Positions 13,841-25,797 of a DNA stretch of 64,000 nt are shown here, one piece after another. Made by a program: the position numbers and the translations under genes. The number at the start of each line of letters is the position of its first letter. Positions within the stretch are counted from its first letter, which is position 1. The notes beneath the pieces were generated by a model. It was not told the origin of the DNA, did no database searches, and saw only the letters and a list, made by a program, of their open reading frames with translations. Origin of the DNA: Anas platyrhynchos (Eukaryota; Chordata; Aves; Anseriformes; Anatidae); assembly GCF_047663525.1 (NCBI RefSeq), contig NC_092589.1:26905001-26969000 (forward strand), written 5' to 3'.

Positions 13841-13859
13841 TTTATTTATTTATTTATTA
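13841..13859. repeat. (TTTA)n microsatellite
   Basis: Nearly five TTTA units. Confidence 0.9.
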
Positions 13860-14229
13860 CTCTTTCTGCTGGTAAGCCTGGGAATTTTGTGTAGCCAGCC
13901 CTTGAAAATCCATTGCAGGTCAAGATTGTTCATGAAACATGGTGAGGAGAGGGCTGTTGGGTACAACTGTGCTTCCTTCCTTGTGGGCCTGGCTGAAAGA
14001 GGCATGCTGCACCTTTAATGGAAGACGAGATTAATCACCGAGAGGATGCAGATGCAAGAAAGAGGGTCTCTCAAGGAGCTTGCAGCTGCATTTCCACTCT
14101 ACCCCTAGCCCAGCACCTGCCCCACAGGTCTGCAGGGACCTGAAATACGTGGAGCTGCAGAGGCAGGGCTGGGTGCTGGAGTCAGGAAGTGCCTTCCATG
14201 CTGGGAAGGCTCCCGTCCACCATCGTGTT

Positions 14230-14345
14230 CTTCACAAAACTGCAAGAAATGGTAATTTATAGTAAATCCTTCCTGATTAAAGTCCATAAAGCTCTGCAGT
14301 TAATCAAGCTGATTAAACGAATCAAACTTGTTAAGAATGGTTTTA
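14230..14345. promoter_or_regulatory. AT-rich motif cluster, candidate non-coding element
   Basis: GATTAAA occurs at 14275-14281 and 14311-14317, with TTAATCAA between them and AATCAAA after. The local repetition of homeodomain-like cores suggests a regulatory element. Motif evidence only. Confidence 0.25.
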
Positions 14346-17300
14346 TCAAAACATTTACATTTCTGCAGAGCAGAGATTCATTTGCCTTTGCATTGCAAAG
14401 TACACAGGTTGCCACGAGAGGATGAAGAAGAGGACTGGGAACATTAACCATGTGAAACGCCAAGCTGCCTCCCCCCGTCTCTCCCAGTGTTCGTTTAAAC
14501 AAAGGGACTCCCCAGGCCATTAATTTCGTCACCCTGCCAGGTATCTTCTTTCTTCTGGAAACAGAGACCTCGCTTACCCACAGCAAGAGGCTTTCCTGAC
14601 ACACGGGGACTTCATCGCCAGGCCAAAGTGCTGCAGAAGGTCCTGTGTGGGCAGAACCCCTCTCCTAACCCATGGTGTCCCCCCGTGGCAAGTGTCCAAG
14701 CAGCGTGGTGGCCTCCTCTCTGACATCTGTAGGAGAAACACGTCTCGTAGAGTACACAACACAAACGTTTCCATAGCTGTCTGGAAGATTAAAGTAACGT
14801 AGCCAGGAATTTGTTCCTTCTATATAAATCTGCTCAGCTTCAGTCCCAGCAGAGATAGGCCCAATAAAGGCCTTGGCTGCCTAACTTCTAAATTTAGACA
14901 CTCAAACCTCCTCTTCAGCTGTCGCCTAGCCCTGGCGAGGCATTCCTCTGTGGGGCACCAAAACTAAGGTCCCTCCGGCATCTTACATCCTTCAGAGCAG
15001 AGCTGAGCAGGTGGTGGCAAGGTCCCACGTAGCTGCACCACCTCAGGACCTGCCACCGGTGTGTCCCCAGGAGCCTCACCTGGCGGGGCTGAGTGGCACG
15101 GATGGACTGACCTGTGAGGGCTGGCCACAGGCTGAGCCAGCATCCAGGGCTTTGTCATGGTGGGAGAAGGGCAGCTCTCACAGCCCGCCACACCTACTTT
15201 AGGATCGGGAAGCGACCTGTGGAGGCAGCTGACTGGAGGACAAGTGCTGATGGAGGGACTTACACTGAACACCTCACTTCTTGGCAGCTGCAGTACAGTG
15301 GTCCTCCAGTATTCCCAGTGACATGGACCCAACGGGATAAGGAACCACGTCCAGGAGCAGGGTGTCAAACCCCGCAGCAGCAGGCATGCCTGTCTGCCAG
15401 CACAGCAGCCATCAGGGGCAGTCAGTGACCTGCACACAGGTGGTTTTCAGGTTTTCAGGTCCTTCTCAAACACTTAACCTGCTTCACTGATGCGCTTTCT
15501 TTGCTGCTGCTGCCCGCTGATGTCCACCAACTGGAAGGCAGTGCTGCGCCTGCCCCGTGCTGCCCTGCACTGTGAGGACTTGAACAGCGAGACTGCAGGA
15601 GCCAGGCTACAGCGGCAGTGGGAAAGTGCCTCCCCTTTTCTCTCCAAGAGCATGTTCCAGGGGAAGATCTGCAGATTCAGCATCTTACAGCCAGTTCTGC
15701 TAAGGCAAAGACAAACTTGGCATCGGCCCTCTATCTTCCATGCCATATGCTTTATTCGTTCGAGAGTTGTTTTTCCTGCAGGGGAGGGTGGATTGGCAGG
15801 TATGGAAAGAAATTCATTAAAATAACTTTGGCTGGTTCTTCGTGCTGGCCACCATCTCCGTTTTGATTTTTAATTCTCATGCCCGGAACAATCCTGAAAC
15901 AAAGACATCCTCTCTGGGAGTACGACAGATGCTTGCAAAAGGAGTGTCTGAAAGGCTGTGCTCCTTGGCCTACAGCTCATGGCTGCTGTATTTCTAAAGA
16001 GAGTGGTAGAAACCAAGAAGCTGATAATAAAAGTCACACATATTATGAAACCAAATATACTGACATGCAGTGCAACAACCTGGGCATTGGTAAAGGTACC
16101 TTATCTGCTTATGTGCAAGCCACTTGCCTGGTTTTGCAACAACAGGTTTCTCGGAGAATGCTTGCACTGAGTTACCTATTCCATTTTGCACTGCTTGCCA
16201 GATAAATGGGATCCTTTTCAATGGAAAAACAGACATTTGATTATTTTAGGTTCAGGGATTCTGGCCAATTTCTTCCCAAAGTGGCTAGGGCTGAATAGCC
16301 AAAGAAAATGTATGCACTTAAACTTAATGGGGCTTAAACACTGCAAGTAACAACACAGAAAGGGACAGAAGCCTGAGGGGCAGCAGAAATCTCCAGAACC
16401 AGGACTTTAATACTCAGAGAAACTGCCAGAGGTCTTGATAGCAGCCATTGTGAATGTATGTGCATGTTCTGCTCTTTAAATGTATACATTATTTTCGGTT
16501 TAAAAGCTTGCATTCATTCTCAGATTTCTGTGATCTTTCTGCACCAAATGGCTTCCAGGTCTCTCCATAGGCTGTAGACAGTTTTTATTCACCCCTATAA
16601 AACAAAGATTTAAAGGATTCAGACCTCAAAAGGAGAAAAATTAACATGGCAGCCACAGGCAAACCGGGTTGGCTCCGTCAACTTTGGAGCAACTTCCAGC
16701 TCCCTGCTTACAGCACTGGTAGTGGGAACTGCCTGCAGAACCCTCTTTGCCCCTGACTTCTTCTGGCTGGGAGGTTAGGTCCAAAACCCAGCCGATTTTC
16801 ACCTCTGTTGCCTGCAGGAAAGAAATAGCTCAAAAGGTTTCTTAAGGGAAATAAAATCTGCATGGACATCTTAGTGAATGCTCTTCAAGTCGCGTGTGTT
16901 TTGCAGGCTGGGCTTGTGTGTCACTTGCAGACTACCTTGAAATTGGCTTCTTTCATGTCCTAATGCACTTAGAATATAAAGAGGAAGCATCACCTGCACA
17001 CACAAGGTGCATATATCACTCCAAAGCTTTCACCCATCCAAACACTCAGCTCTTAAAACCCCTGCCTGAGTTGGGGCAGAGCACATCAGTGCCCAGAACA
17101 GCAGAGGGCTGGGCAGAGCCTTGCTCTCCATTTCCAAGCCCCATCCCTTGCTCACTGCCACAGCACCCATCAGGCTGTCAAGTGCACGGCACCACGAGTA
17201 CCCAGCGGGGCTGTAAATTGGAAGAAATCCTTTTCCAGGCTGCAGAAATAACAACCTGCAAAGTACTTCTGTTTTTCCAAAAGGATCATTTTGGATTTAG

Positions 17301-20100
17301 TAACAGGGAAGGGAAGAGTGCCTGAGCTTTGGTTTCTTGTTATGATTTCAGTCTCATAAACAATCTCTGTGAGATAGGGGATTGGGAAGGAAAACAGCAT
17401 CTAAAAGCTCCTTCCTGGAACATGGGCAATGCAAGGAAACACATTTGGACAAATAGTCTGCAGCAGCTGCTGAAAAGGGCCTAGCGCAGGGATAAGAGTA
17501 AGCAGCAAATTAGGTGCTAGTTTGTAAAATAAGACGGCCTAATTTTGACTTGCAGAGATGTGAAGAGCATCGTATAAAAGAGCAGGCACTCACATGCCGA
17601 AGAGACATTGGCAAACTGGGCAGTGTTCAGAACAGAACAACAACTGAATCACTAAAGGAAAGACTAAATAACTAAATATTGTAGTTTGGGTGAATAAATC
17701 CCAAGAGGCTGATACAATTGTTCGGAGGTATCAACATTCGGGGCGAGTGCTGTTTACACAGCTCCACATGAAGCGCAGAGAGAAAGGAAAACACTTCTCC
17801 CTGCAGAAAAACGTGGAGGGGCAGCAAGTGCTGCCAGCCCCGTCACCCTCTGATGCCCAAACCCAGCCCCTACTGGGTGCAGAGACTGTTGGGTGAGGGG
17901 GCTGTGTCCACTGGGCTGCTCATGGTGACAGTGACGAGGGCTCGGAGCAGAGCCATGCACCAGCACTGTCTCCCCCTGTGCCTCCTCCTTCCATGGACAG
18001 GGGCCTGGTCCTGCTCCCCTGCTGCACTGTGAATATTTGGTGGGCTCTGTCCATGAGATGGGCTTACCAGGGGTCAGCGGTGGGTGGCGAGAGGTCCTCC
18101 TTTGAGATTGGCCACTGCTCAGGGGCTGGTCCTCTGGAAGAAGCCCCTCGGATGCTCCATGCCGGGTCTCTGTGGAAGAGGATGGCTCTGATCAGCATGT
18201 TAAGCCTGCGGCCACCACACCATGTGCCTCCAGCCCCAGCTGCCTCCCCGCTGGCCAATTTTGACACTGGCAGGGTTGTGGATGTTACGCTGGACGTGCA
18301 CAAGTCACAGCTGGGTTTGTTACTTGTGCTACGTGTAACACACACATGCAGCTAGACACAGCCAAGCTCCCACTAATAGCTTAGGACACACATTTCAAGT
18401 TTTTCCCTTTCCTTATCCCATGAATGTGAGCAAAAGAGAAACCCCACATGTTCCTCTTCATGTTTTACCGTTGTTTGCCCATACCCAAAGGGGTAGTGGT
18501 AGGATGTCATGAGCACACGTACATCTTTCCTTCTGGAGCCATCCACAGCGCCAAAGTTTGTCATTTTGCCCCATGAGTGCTGCCTGCAGTTGAAATTGCT
18601 TACCGCGTCCTATTAATGACTGCTTGCCGTTACTCACAGCTTTGCCAAAGCTCAGTTGCTCAAGCTGAAATACTCCGTGCTGGAAGTCTGCCTCAGGCGG
18701 GCTCTTTTGGTAATTTTTAGTTAAAATAATTCAACTGTCTCCCAGAATGAGATTAGCAAGATATATGTTAGCTTGCTCTGTTCAAACAGAGAGATTAAGT
18801 GCCTCTGTCTTCAGAGACCGGCACTGGTACTTAGCCAGGGAAGGGGGATCTGCCTTTGCGATCCTCGGAAGTTTCCCCACCTGTGCCCAAGGTACTCGCC
18901 GCACACACCTTCACTCCGCGCCTGCCTGGCGGGGCACTGCTGGAGCCTGGCAGGTGATTTATCCAAGGGCTGCTCTGGTCATGCTCCAGCCCAGGGTTGT
19001 GGAGCAGAGAGCGATGCAGTCGGCATCACCAAGTGCTGCTGCGGTCCTGCCTCCGGAGCAGAGTAACCAGCAGCGCTAGCAGGCTACCGGCTGCACTGAG
19101 AGCATCTCCAGGCTCTGGTCCCCAGCAAGGCAGTGTCCCCGTCCCCCCGAAACCTTTCATCTCAAAGAGCTCCTCACCCGCAGCGCGGGGCTGCAGCACG
19201 CCTACTGCATGCAGCTCAGCGATTTCGCCGCCAGACTTGAACAAGTCTCCACTGAGCAAACGTGCCTTCAGAGAATCCAGCTCCTGCCTCTAAGAAGTTT
19301 CTGTTGAGTGTCTGAGATCTGAGGCTGTTGGTTTTTTTACTAGGGTTTCTTAGCTCAAGTTCTGTGTTGTTTTTTTTTCCCCCATGAAGAACAACCAAAG
19401 GCACATTCCTGATATCTGCCAAATCTCAAGTCTCTGCTCCAAAGGCAGAAAGTGCTAGGGCTTCTCAACTGATCGTTTTAAGAACATGTTTGAATATGAA
19501 GGGAAAAAAAAAAAAAAGTTTCTCTCATCTCTCTCTTGTAAGCAAGCAAAAACACTTTTGCTGAAGCTTCCCAAAAGCATTCAGACCGAGACCGATACCC
19601 AGCACAGAAAATGTCAGCGGGGCGGTGAGCTGCTGAGGTCTGCAGGCCTTGTGGGCAGGTGGTCTTACAACAAGAAACATTGGGCAGCCTCAAAACAGAG
19701 AGAGGCACCAAAGTTGTTGATCACATGCAATTTAGTATGAAATTGAGCTGAGCCAGCAGCGGAGATGAACAATGTGTGACTCGCTGGTAACCCCCCGGAT
19801 TCAGGCCTGGCTTTGCAGTTGAGGAGCAGGCCTGGGTGAGCGTGGCGGTGGCTGCCAGCAGAGCAGAGATGGGGCAGAGCCCTGCTGAGGGCAAGAGGCA
19901 GCCTGGGCTCAACCATGCACCCCCAAAAGGTCCATCCTGCCCAAAACAGGTCCTCCTGCCTGCCCCAGGCAGGGCTGCAGCAAACGGCTCCCTTCCTCCC
20001 CCCCGCCACGTTCACACGGTTCAGCGTGCGAGCTTCCTGCCGCCTGCCCAGTCAGCTCGCTATTCATAGGCAAACTGCGCTCCTCCGTTTGGCTCCCGAA
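14346..20100. other. Intergenic, no gene recognised
   Basis: No supported exon or repeat family. A TATAAAAG lies at 17573-17580, but I see no good transcript structure behind it. An A15 run lies near 19,502. Confidence 0.45.
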
Positions 20101-20110
20101 GAAGAATAAG

Positions 20111-20118
20111 TATAAAAA
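20111..20118 (+). promoter_or_regulatory. Possible TATA box of an unannotated transcript
   Basis: TATAAAAA is followed about 50 bases later by an ATG in strong context (20170; A at -3, G at +4). Twelve codons follow, and then CAG|GTATTG, a usable splice donor, at 20206/20207. Together they look like a small first exon. There is no homology or transcript support, so it could be coincidence. Confidence 0.2.
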
Positions 20119-20458
20119 GCACCGAACGTCTCGCTGCTGAGCCAGCAGGAAGCTCAAACTGCTCTGAGCATGGGAACCAAGAGAACCGCTGCGGCTAGCA
20201 CAACAGGTATTGTTTGGGAGGAAATCCCTGCAGCAGACACGGCTGCCTACGCGCACACGCACACTTAATACATGTATGTATGTGCTTAGTAAGGGTACAG
20301 AAAAGGGGAAGGCTGAGGAAGTGCAAGAGGGCTGAAGAACAGATTGGCAGCTATGGCCAAGGCAGGTTAAAAGCTGCTTGGCCAAGCCAAAGAGCTGCCT
20401 CGCTGCCCCCGGAACTGGTCTGTGAACCATGGGGGAGCTCGGGCAAAGCGATGTCTCC

Positions 20459-20486
20459 GGGCTTGGTCTCTTGGGCTTGGTCTCTT
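20459..20486. repeat. 14-bp direct tandem repeat, two copies
   Basis: GGGCTTGGTCTCTT appears twice in a row. Confidence 0.85.
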
Positions 20487-20845
20487 GACCTCGGTTCTTG
20501 ACAGGTCTTGCTATGTGCCTGGTTTTGTTTGCATCAGGAGTGAGCTCATGAAGCAAAGCTCCCAGCTGTGCGCACTTGCCATGTTTCGATTGCCGTCGGG
20601 GAGTGTTTTTTAGCTGGATTCCTCTTGAAGGAAATGAAAGCAGAAGGTGGGCTCCAGGAGTACACCTCCTGTGCTCCAGCCACTAATAAGCATCCAGTCC
20701 TTGGGAACCAGGATAGAGGTACCTGATGTGAATCCCCGGGTACACCACGTCCTCAGCACCAGGCATCTGCCTCTAGAGATCTGCTCCCACTGCACCACAC
20801 CAACTGCTAACACAGACACAGTCTGTCCTTATTAAAATGGAGTTT

Positions 20846-20870
20846 AAAAAAAAGAAAAAAAAAAAAAAAG
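20846..20870. repeat. A-rich tract
   Basis: Two A stretches separated by a single G, without a gene remnant. Confidence 0.8.
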
Positions 20871-23800
20871 GAAGAAGAAGCTTGAATTAAATAATTCAAT
20901 TTTTCACCAAAAAGGGAATAAAAGTTGTGGTTAAACAGCTCACAAACTCCATGTTCACAAAGAGTCCTAACATTTGAGTTTGACAAGACTAGAAGCATCC
21001 AAAAGATACCCCTGCCTTAAGGTCTTTCTGGACAGAAATACTATACGGAAATAACTCCAAGAACAACAGGTCATCCCACCCAACTCAGCATCCCTCACAG
21101 CCACTTCAAGGAGCAACAGCTGTGAAGACCTTAGGTAAGACCATGTGTGACCCCACATCTCGTGACCATAAGGAGATGGCTAGAAGAGCAACACACATGC
21201 CTTGGAAAGTGAGAAAGCAAGCAGAACAAAAGGGCCAAGCTTCCAGTCAACATTAAAACATGCCAGTGACAGATCACCTGTATGGGATTGATCTTTGTTC
21301 CCTAAATACCCAAACTGAATGGTGTTATGAAGGCCACCAGCCAGGATCTCAGCATTTATGTACAGCCACTCTTCTGAACTGCCCTAACCTTTCTGCATAT
21401 GGATTTTACTCTCTGGGATCAGCTGTGAAAGTCAGATCTGGACTGAGCTCCAACATCCTCAAATGGCTCCTTTTTGGGGAGAAAAGGGGAGCTGGCCTGG
21501 GGTTGTGTCCTAGCCCCTCTCTAGTCACAGGAATAGGTGGAGGAGCATCTGTGCAACTGAGGTCATTCCTTTCATAACGTTAGCCAGTTTAGGGGTAGGA
21601 AAACTCAATGCAGCCTTGTTTTGGATAAACACCAAAAAGCATTTTGGGAATCTGGCCGAAATGAACTGATTCTCCAGAGTCCATAACACAAGTGGAAAAT
21701 GCGGGTAAGAGCTTACCTCTGCTATTAGCAGCCTTCCTGTAATAGGTTTTTCCTGTGCTCTATGGGAGCTCCAAGGTACGTGGGGGCCTCTGCAGTGCCC
21801 CCTCTCTGGAAACCCACTGAGCTGCCCTCAGGCTCCTGCAGGTCCTGGGGAGCATTCGGGGGCTGAGCAGCTGGTTTGTGCATGGATAGCCCGGAGTGTA
21901 CAGGGACTGAGCAGCCAAATGGAGTCAAGAAGGGAAAAGTGCCTGGCCCTTCCTGGCAGAAGGGACAGTGTCCCGTGCAGGAGATGTCAGGCTGTACCAC
22001 CAGAGCTCCTCCTTGCCACCACCACCTGGAAGAACACAGAGCAGTGCCCAGGGAGCAGCAGCACCTCGATTGCCTGGCTTGACAGCAGCACAGCCGTGAG
22101 CAGGTCCCCCGTTGGCTGCCAGCCGGGCGGGATGTCTGTCAGCAGCACCAGGGAGAAAGGCCTCGTGTGCTTGCCGGTGTTTGTTACGGGAGCCCAAGTC
22201 AGGGAACAAAACTGCGGAGCAAGACAATACTTCTGATTCGAAGGGGAACATTTCTTCCTCCATTAATTATTTCCCATGCTATTCCTGGCGGTGACCTTCG
22301 CTGGGAAGGAAAAAAAAAAATCCCATTTGTTTATATATCTTTTATCCAACTTCCTATACTAAAGCCTCTGGCTAGAATGAGTCACATTTATACCAGCTAT
22401 CACATTATATTATGCTCTGTCAGTGCTGCTACCTGCCTTCCCTTCCTCACCATTAGGGTTTGTTAGCATTAGAGCAGGCAATTTGCAGCTACATTTAAAG
22501 ATTACCTGCCTCGGCGGTGGTGCCCATCTGTGGAAGTAATACCATGAGGATTACATTCGAGGCTGCTGGCAAGCCGCCCCGGCTTGAAGGGAAATCATCC
22601 TGCTTCTGTGCAGGGAAGCATTTGCCTGTTGCAGAGCAAGTGCCTCTTCTCTGACTGCTCACGATGAAATCCTTGGTGTACACCACTGGCCCCTCATGCA
22701 GCCACTGTGGATTGGCCACAGAAGCAAGTGAGCTTTGTCTCCCATTTCATTTATACTTTTTTCTTCCTCTGCTGTATAAATGATGGCTGAGACACAGTGC
22801 TCACAAAGCATCATCACCTTTCACATAAGGGGCACTTGCAAGCAGGTTAGCTCCCAGACATATTTCTTCTTTGTTTTTTTCCATTGTGCATTTGGACTGT
22901 GGCAATGGTTGAAATCTCTGTCAAAACTGAAGCCATGCCATGCCCAAAAATGCAGAAATGCCCAGGCAGCCCTATAACTGAAATGCTTATAGCCTAAAAG
23001 TGAAGTTGCCAAAAGGCTAAAAGAAAAATGGTATCATTAGGGGTCATACAGTACCTGGAAAAGAGGTTGATCTTCATCCCACAGAATCCCCAGGAGTCCT
23101 AGTCAAAATGCAGGCATGCCAAAGAGACTGAGCATTTTACTTAGACTCATGTTTTTATCTCCCACACAAATGCTGCTGTTATGCTTCTTCCATTGCCAAG
23201 AAACCCATGACCTGCAGCACAATGACGGGACGAACACTGGTTCCAAATTCAGGGCTGAGGACTCCTCCATTTCTGATGGATGGACTTATCCATTTCTCAT
23301 GGCTTCCCAGGTAAGCCCATGAAGTACGTACAAAATTCTTTTTTTAAGCAAAACAGCATCATGTACCTTAGTGTAAAAGCAACTAATTTATGGCAAATTA
23401 CAACAAGAGTGGCAAAAAGCAGGTGGGAAGGAAAACTTAAGGGTAATATATAAAAGTATTTTTATTCAGCTGGCATCTGTGGAAGAGGTCATGGTCTGGA
23501 AAGGGCAAAATGTTTTCAACAGTCATTGCTCTTGCTAGTGCAGGTCTACTTGCTTTTCTGCAACATGAGAATGAAGCACTGTGCTTGAGGTAAACCACTT
23601 TCAGGTATCAAATTAAATAAACAAACCAATAAGGCACATGAAAATAAGCAAGGTGTTTTTTTCTTTAAATTTACTGCTGCTGCTGCTGCTTTCATTATAC
23701 CGCAGGCATGGAATATTTTCAGTAGCTTTTTCTTATCTGGAAATAATAGATATGCACTACCTTCTGATGCAAAACCACCTCTTGACATTTGTAAGCTTTG

Positions 23801-24394
23801 TTGATAGAGGAAAGGAGGCACACAGGACCTCCTAAGCAAGATTTTATTCACAGGTACAAATCTTTATTCAGTGATGAATGAATCCTTTCAGAAATGCTAA
23901 TATCAGCACTTACACAGCGTGGCCAAAGTAAACAGCAAACGGTTGGTTCATTATTCTTTTTGGATCCTTTGCCAATTTGCAGTTCTTCAGAATTAGTGTT
24001 GAAAAAGGCACTGTTTTGTTGGAAAAAAATGAAAATGCATTTCTGAACTAAACTCTACTGATGGGAATAGATGACGCACCAGCCCCAAGAGAGGGCTTCC
24101 CTGTGAACCCGACCAGGGTGAGAGGAGGAGGGGCAGTAAGGAGATGGAGCATTTCGATAACTTGGATCATATCTGACTGCTTGCATTCCCCCAGGAGATT
24201 TACTACTACTTCTGAAAGCAGCAGCCAAAAATATGCTTTGATGTATCTTTTATCTAGGGCTATCTAAATACCATCTTGATAAATTGCATTTGTGCAACTG
24301 AAGCACTGAAACAGAGAGGGCTTATGTTCTGCCTTCTACCATAGGCTCTTGGTGCGTCCTTGGAGAGGCAATCGGGATTTGTGTGCCTTATGAG

Positions 24395-25797
24395 TTGCAG
24401 TAAACTGGAAGCTGGCAAATGTTGTCCCAGTTTTCAAGAAGGGTAAGAAAGAAGACCCTGGTAATTACAGGCCTGTCAGTCTCACTTCAGTGCCTGGTGA
24501 AATTACAGAGAAGATATTATTCTGGGAGTTACTGAAAAACACTTGAAAGACAACAGTCATTGGTCATAGCCAACACAGGTTCACAAGGGGACAGTGCTGT
24601 TTAACAAACTTATTTTCCTTTTATGACAAGGTTCCCATCTAGTTGACCAAGGGAAGCCAGTAGATGTGATCTTTTTGGATTTCAGCAAAGCTTTCAATAT
24701 TGGTTCTCGTAGCATCCTTCTGGACAAATTGTCCAGCATACAGCTAGACAAATACAAAATATGACAGGTGAACAATTGTCCGATGGGCTGGGTTCAAAGG
24801 GTTACAGTAAATGGGGTTACATCAGGCTGGCAGCCAGTAACTAGTGGGGTTCCCCGGGGCTCCATTTTGGAATGCCTTAATGTTTTTATACCTCTTTAAT
24901 GTTTTTATAAAGATCTACTTGAATACATACTCTGTAAGTTTGCAGATGATAGTAAATTAGGAAGAGCTGCTGACTCCCTTGCAGGAAGAGAGGCCCTGCA
25001 GAGAGATCTTAACAAATTAGATGGTCAGGAAATCACCAACCACAAGAAGTTTAACAAGGGCAAGTGCTGGATTCTGCACCTGGGACAGGGCAACCCTGGG
25101 TATATGTACAGACTGGGGGACGAGAGGCTGGGGAGCAGCCCTGTGGAAAGGGATCTGGGGTTTCTGGTGGACAGCAAGTTGAACACGAGGCAGTGGTGTG
25201 TCCTGGCAGCCCAAAGGGCCATGAGTACCCTGGGGTGCATCAGGCCCAGCACTGCCAGTCATTGAGGGGAGGGACTGTCCCACTCTGCTCTGCACTGGTG
25301 TGGCCTTACCTAGAGCACCGTGTGCAGTTTTGGGTGCCACAGTATAAGAAGGACATAAAGCTGTTAGAGAGCCTCCAAAGGAGGGCTACAGAGGGCAAGA
25401 CATACGAGGAGCAGCTGAGGTCCCTTGGTTTGCTCAGCCCCGAGCAGAGCAGGCTGAGGGGAGGCCTCATGGCGGCCTGCAGCTCCCTCACAAGGGGAGC
25501 GGAGGGGCAGGCGCTGAGCTCTGCTCTCTGGGGACAGCGACAGGACCCGAGGGAACGGCATGGAGCTGGGACAAGGGAGGGTCAGGCTGGGGGTTAGGGA
25601 AAGGTGCTGCACCCAGAGGGGGATATGGCACAGGAGCAGGTTGCCCAGGGCAGTAGTCACAGCACCGAGCCTCTCAGAGTTCAAGAAGCATTTAAGCTCT
25701 CTCAGACAGATGGTTTCATTTTAGATGGTCCCTGCGGGACCAAGGAACTGGACTTGATCTTTGCAGGTTCCTTTCAGCTCAGGATGTTCTGTAATCC
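24395..25797 (+). mobile_element. CR1 LINE, 5'-truncated and inactivated
   Basis: The plus strand carries the C-terminal half of a CR1 reverse transcriptase and the 3' end of the element. Recognisable pieces in order are VVPVFKKG and NYRPVSLTS near 24,430-24,490, LDFSKAF with the first catalytic Asp (24675-24695), FADD with the second catalytic site (24939-24950), and [20 protein letters not shown] around 25,325-25,385. The 3' end reads like the CR1 terminus (CTTTCAGCTCAGGATGTTCTGTAAT), but the usual ATTCTATG repeats have decayed. Several stops and frame changes break the frame, and a 14-bp direct duplication (TTAATGTTTTTATA) flanks 24,891-24,895. The 5' half and ORF1 are missing, as is normal for CR1. 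It is an old, dead insertion. Confidence 0.93.

Larger units (their letters stand above)
5137..14220. other. Intergenic, no gene recognised
   Basis: Apart from the simple repeats listed separately, I see no exon, RNA gene or transposon that I can support. GC-richer stretches at about 8,750-9,300 and 9,880-10,900 keep chance frames open, but they lack paired splice sites with a continuing frame. Confidence 0.45.
20207..24394. other. Intergenic, no gene recognised
   Basis: No supported exon or RNA gene on either strand. A short (CTG)n run of about 17 bases lies at 23674-23690. Confidence 0.45.

Noticed and set aside
17573-17580. TATAAAAG as a promoter
   Set aside because: No ATG in good context with a useful frame or donor follows, and such matches are expected by chance in AT-rich DNA.
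19909-20556. 215-codon minus-strand open frame
   Set aside because: No domain recognised and it lies in GC-rich sequence with other frames open. I give it no coding support.
23674-23690. (CTG)n tract as a coding polyglutamine or polyleucine region
   Set aside because: Too short, and the surrounding frame has no gene support.
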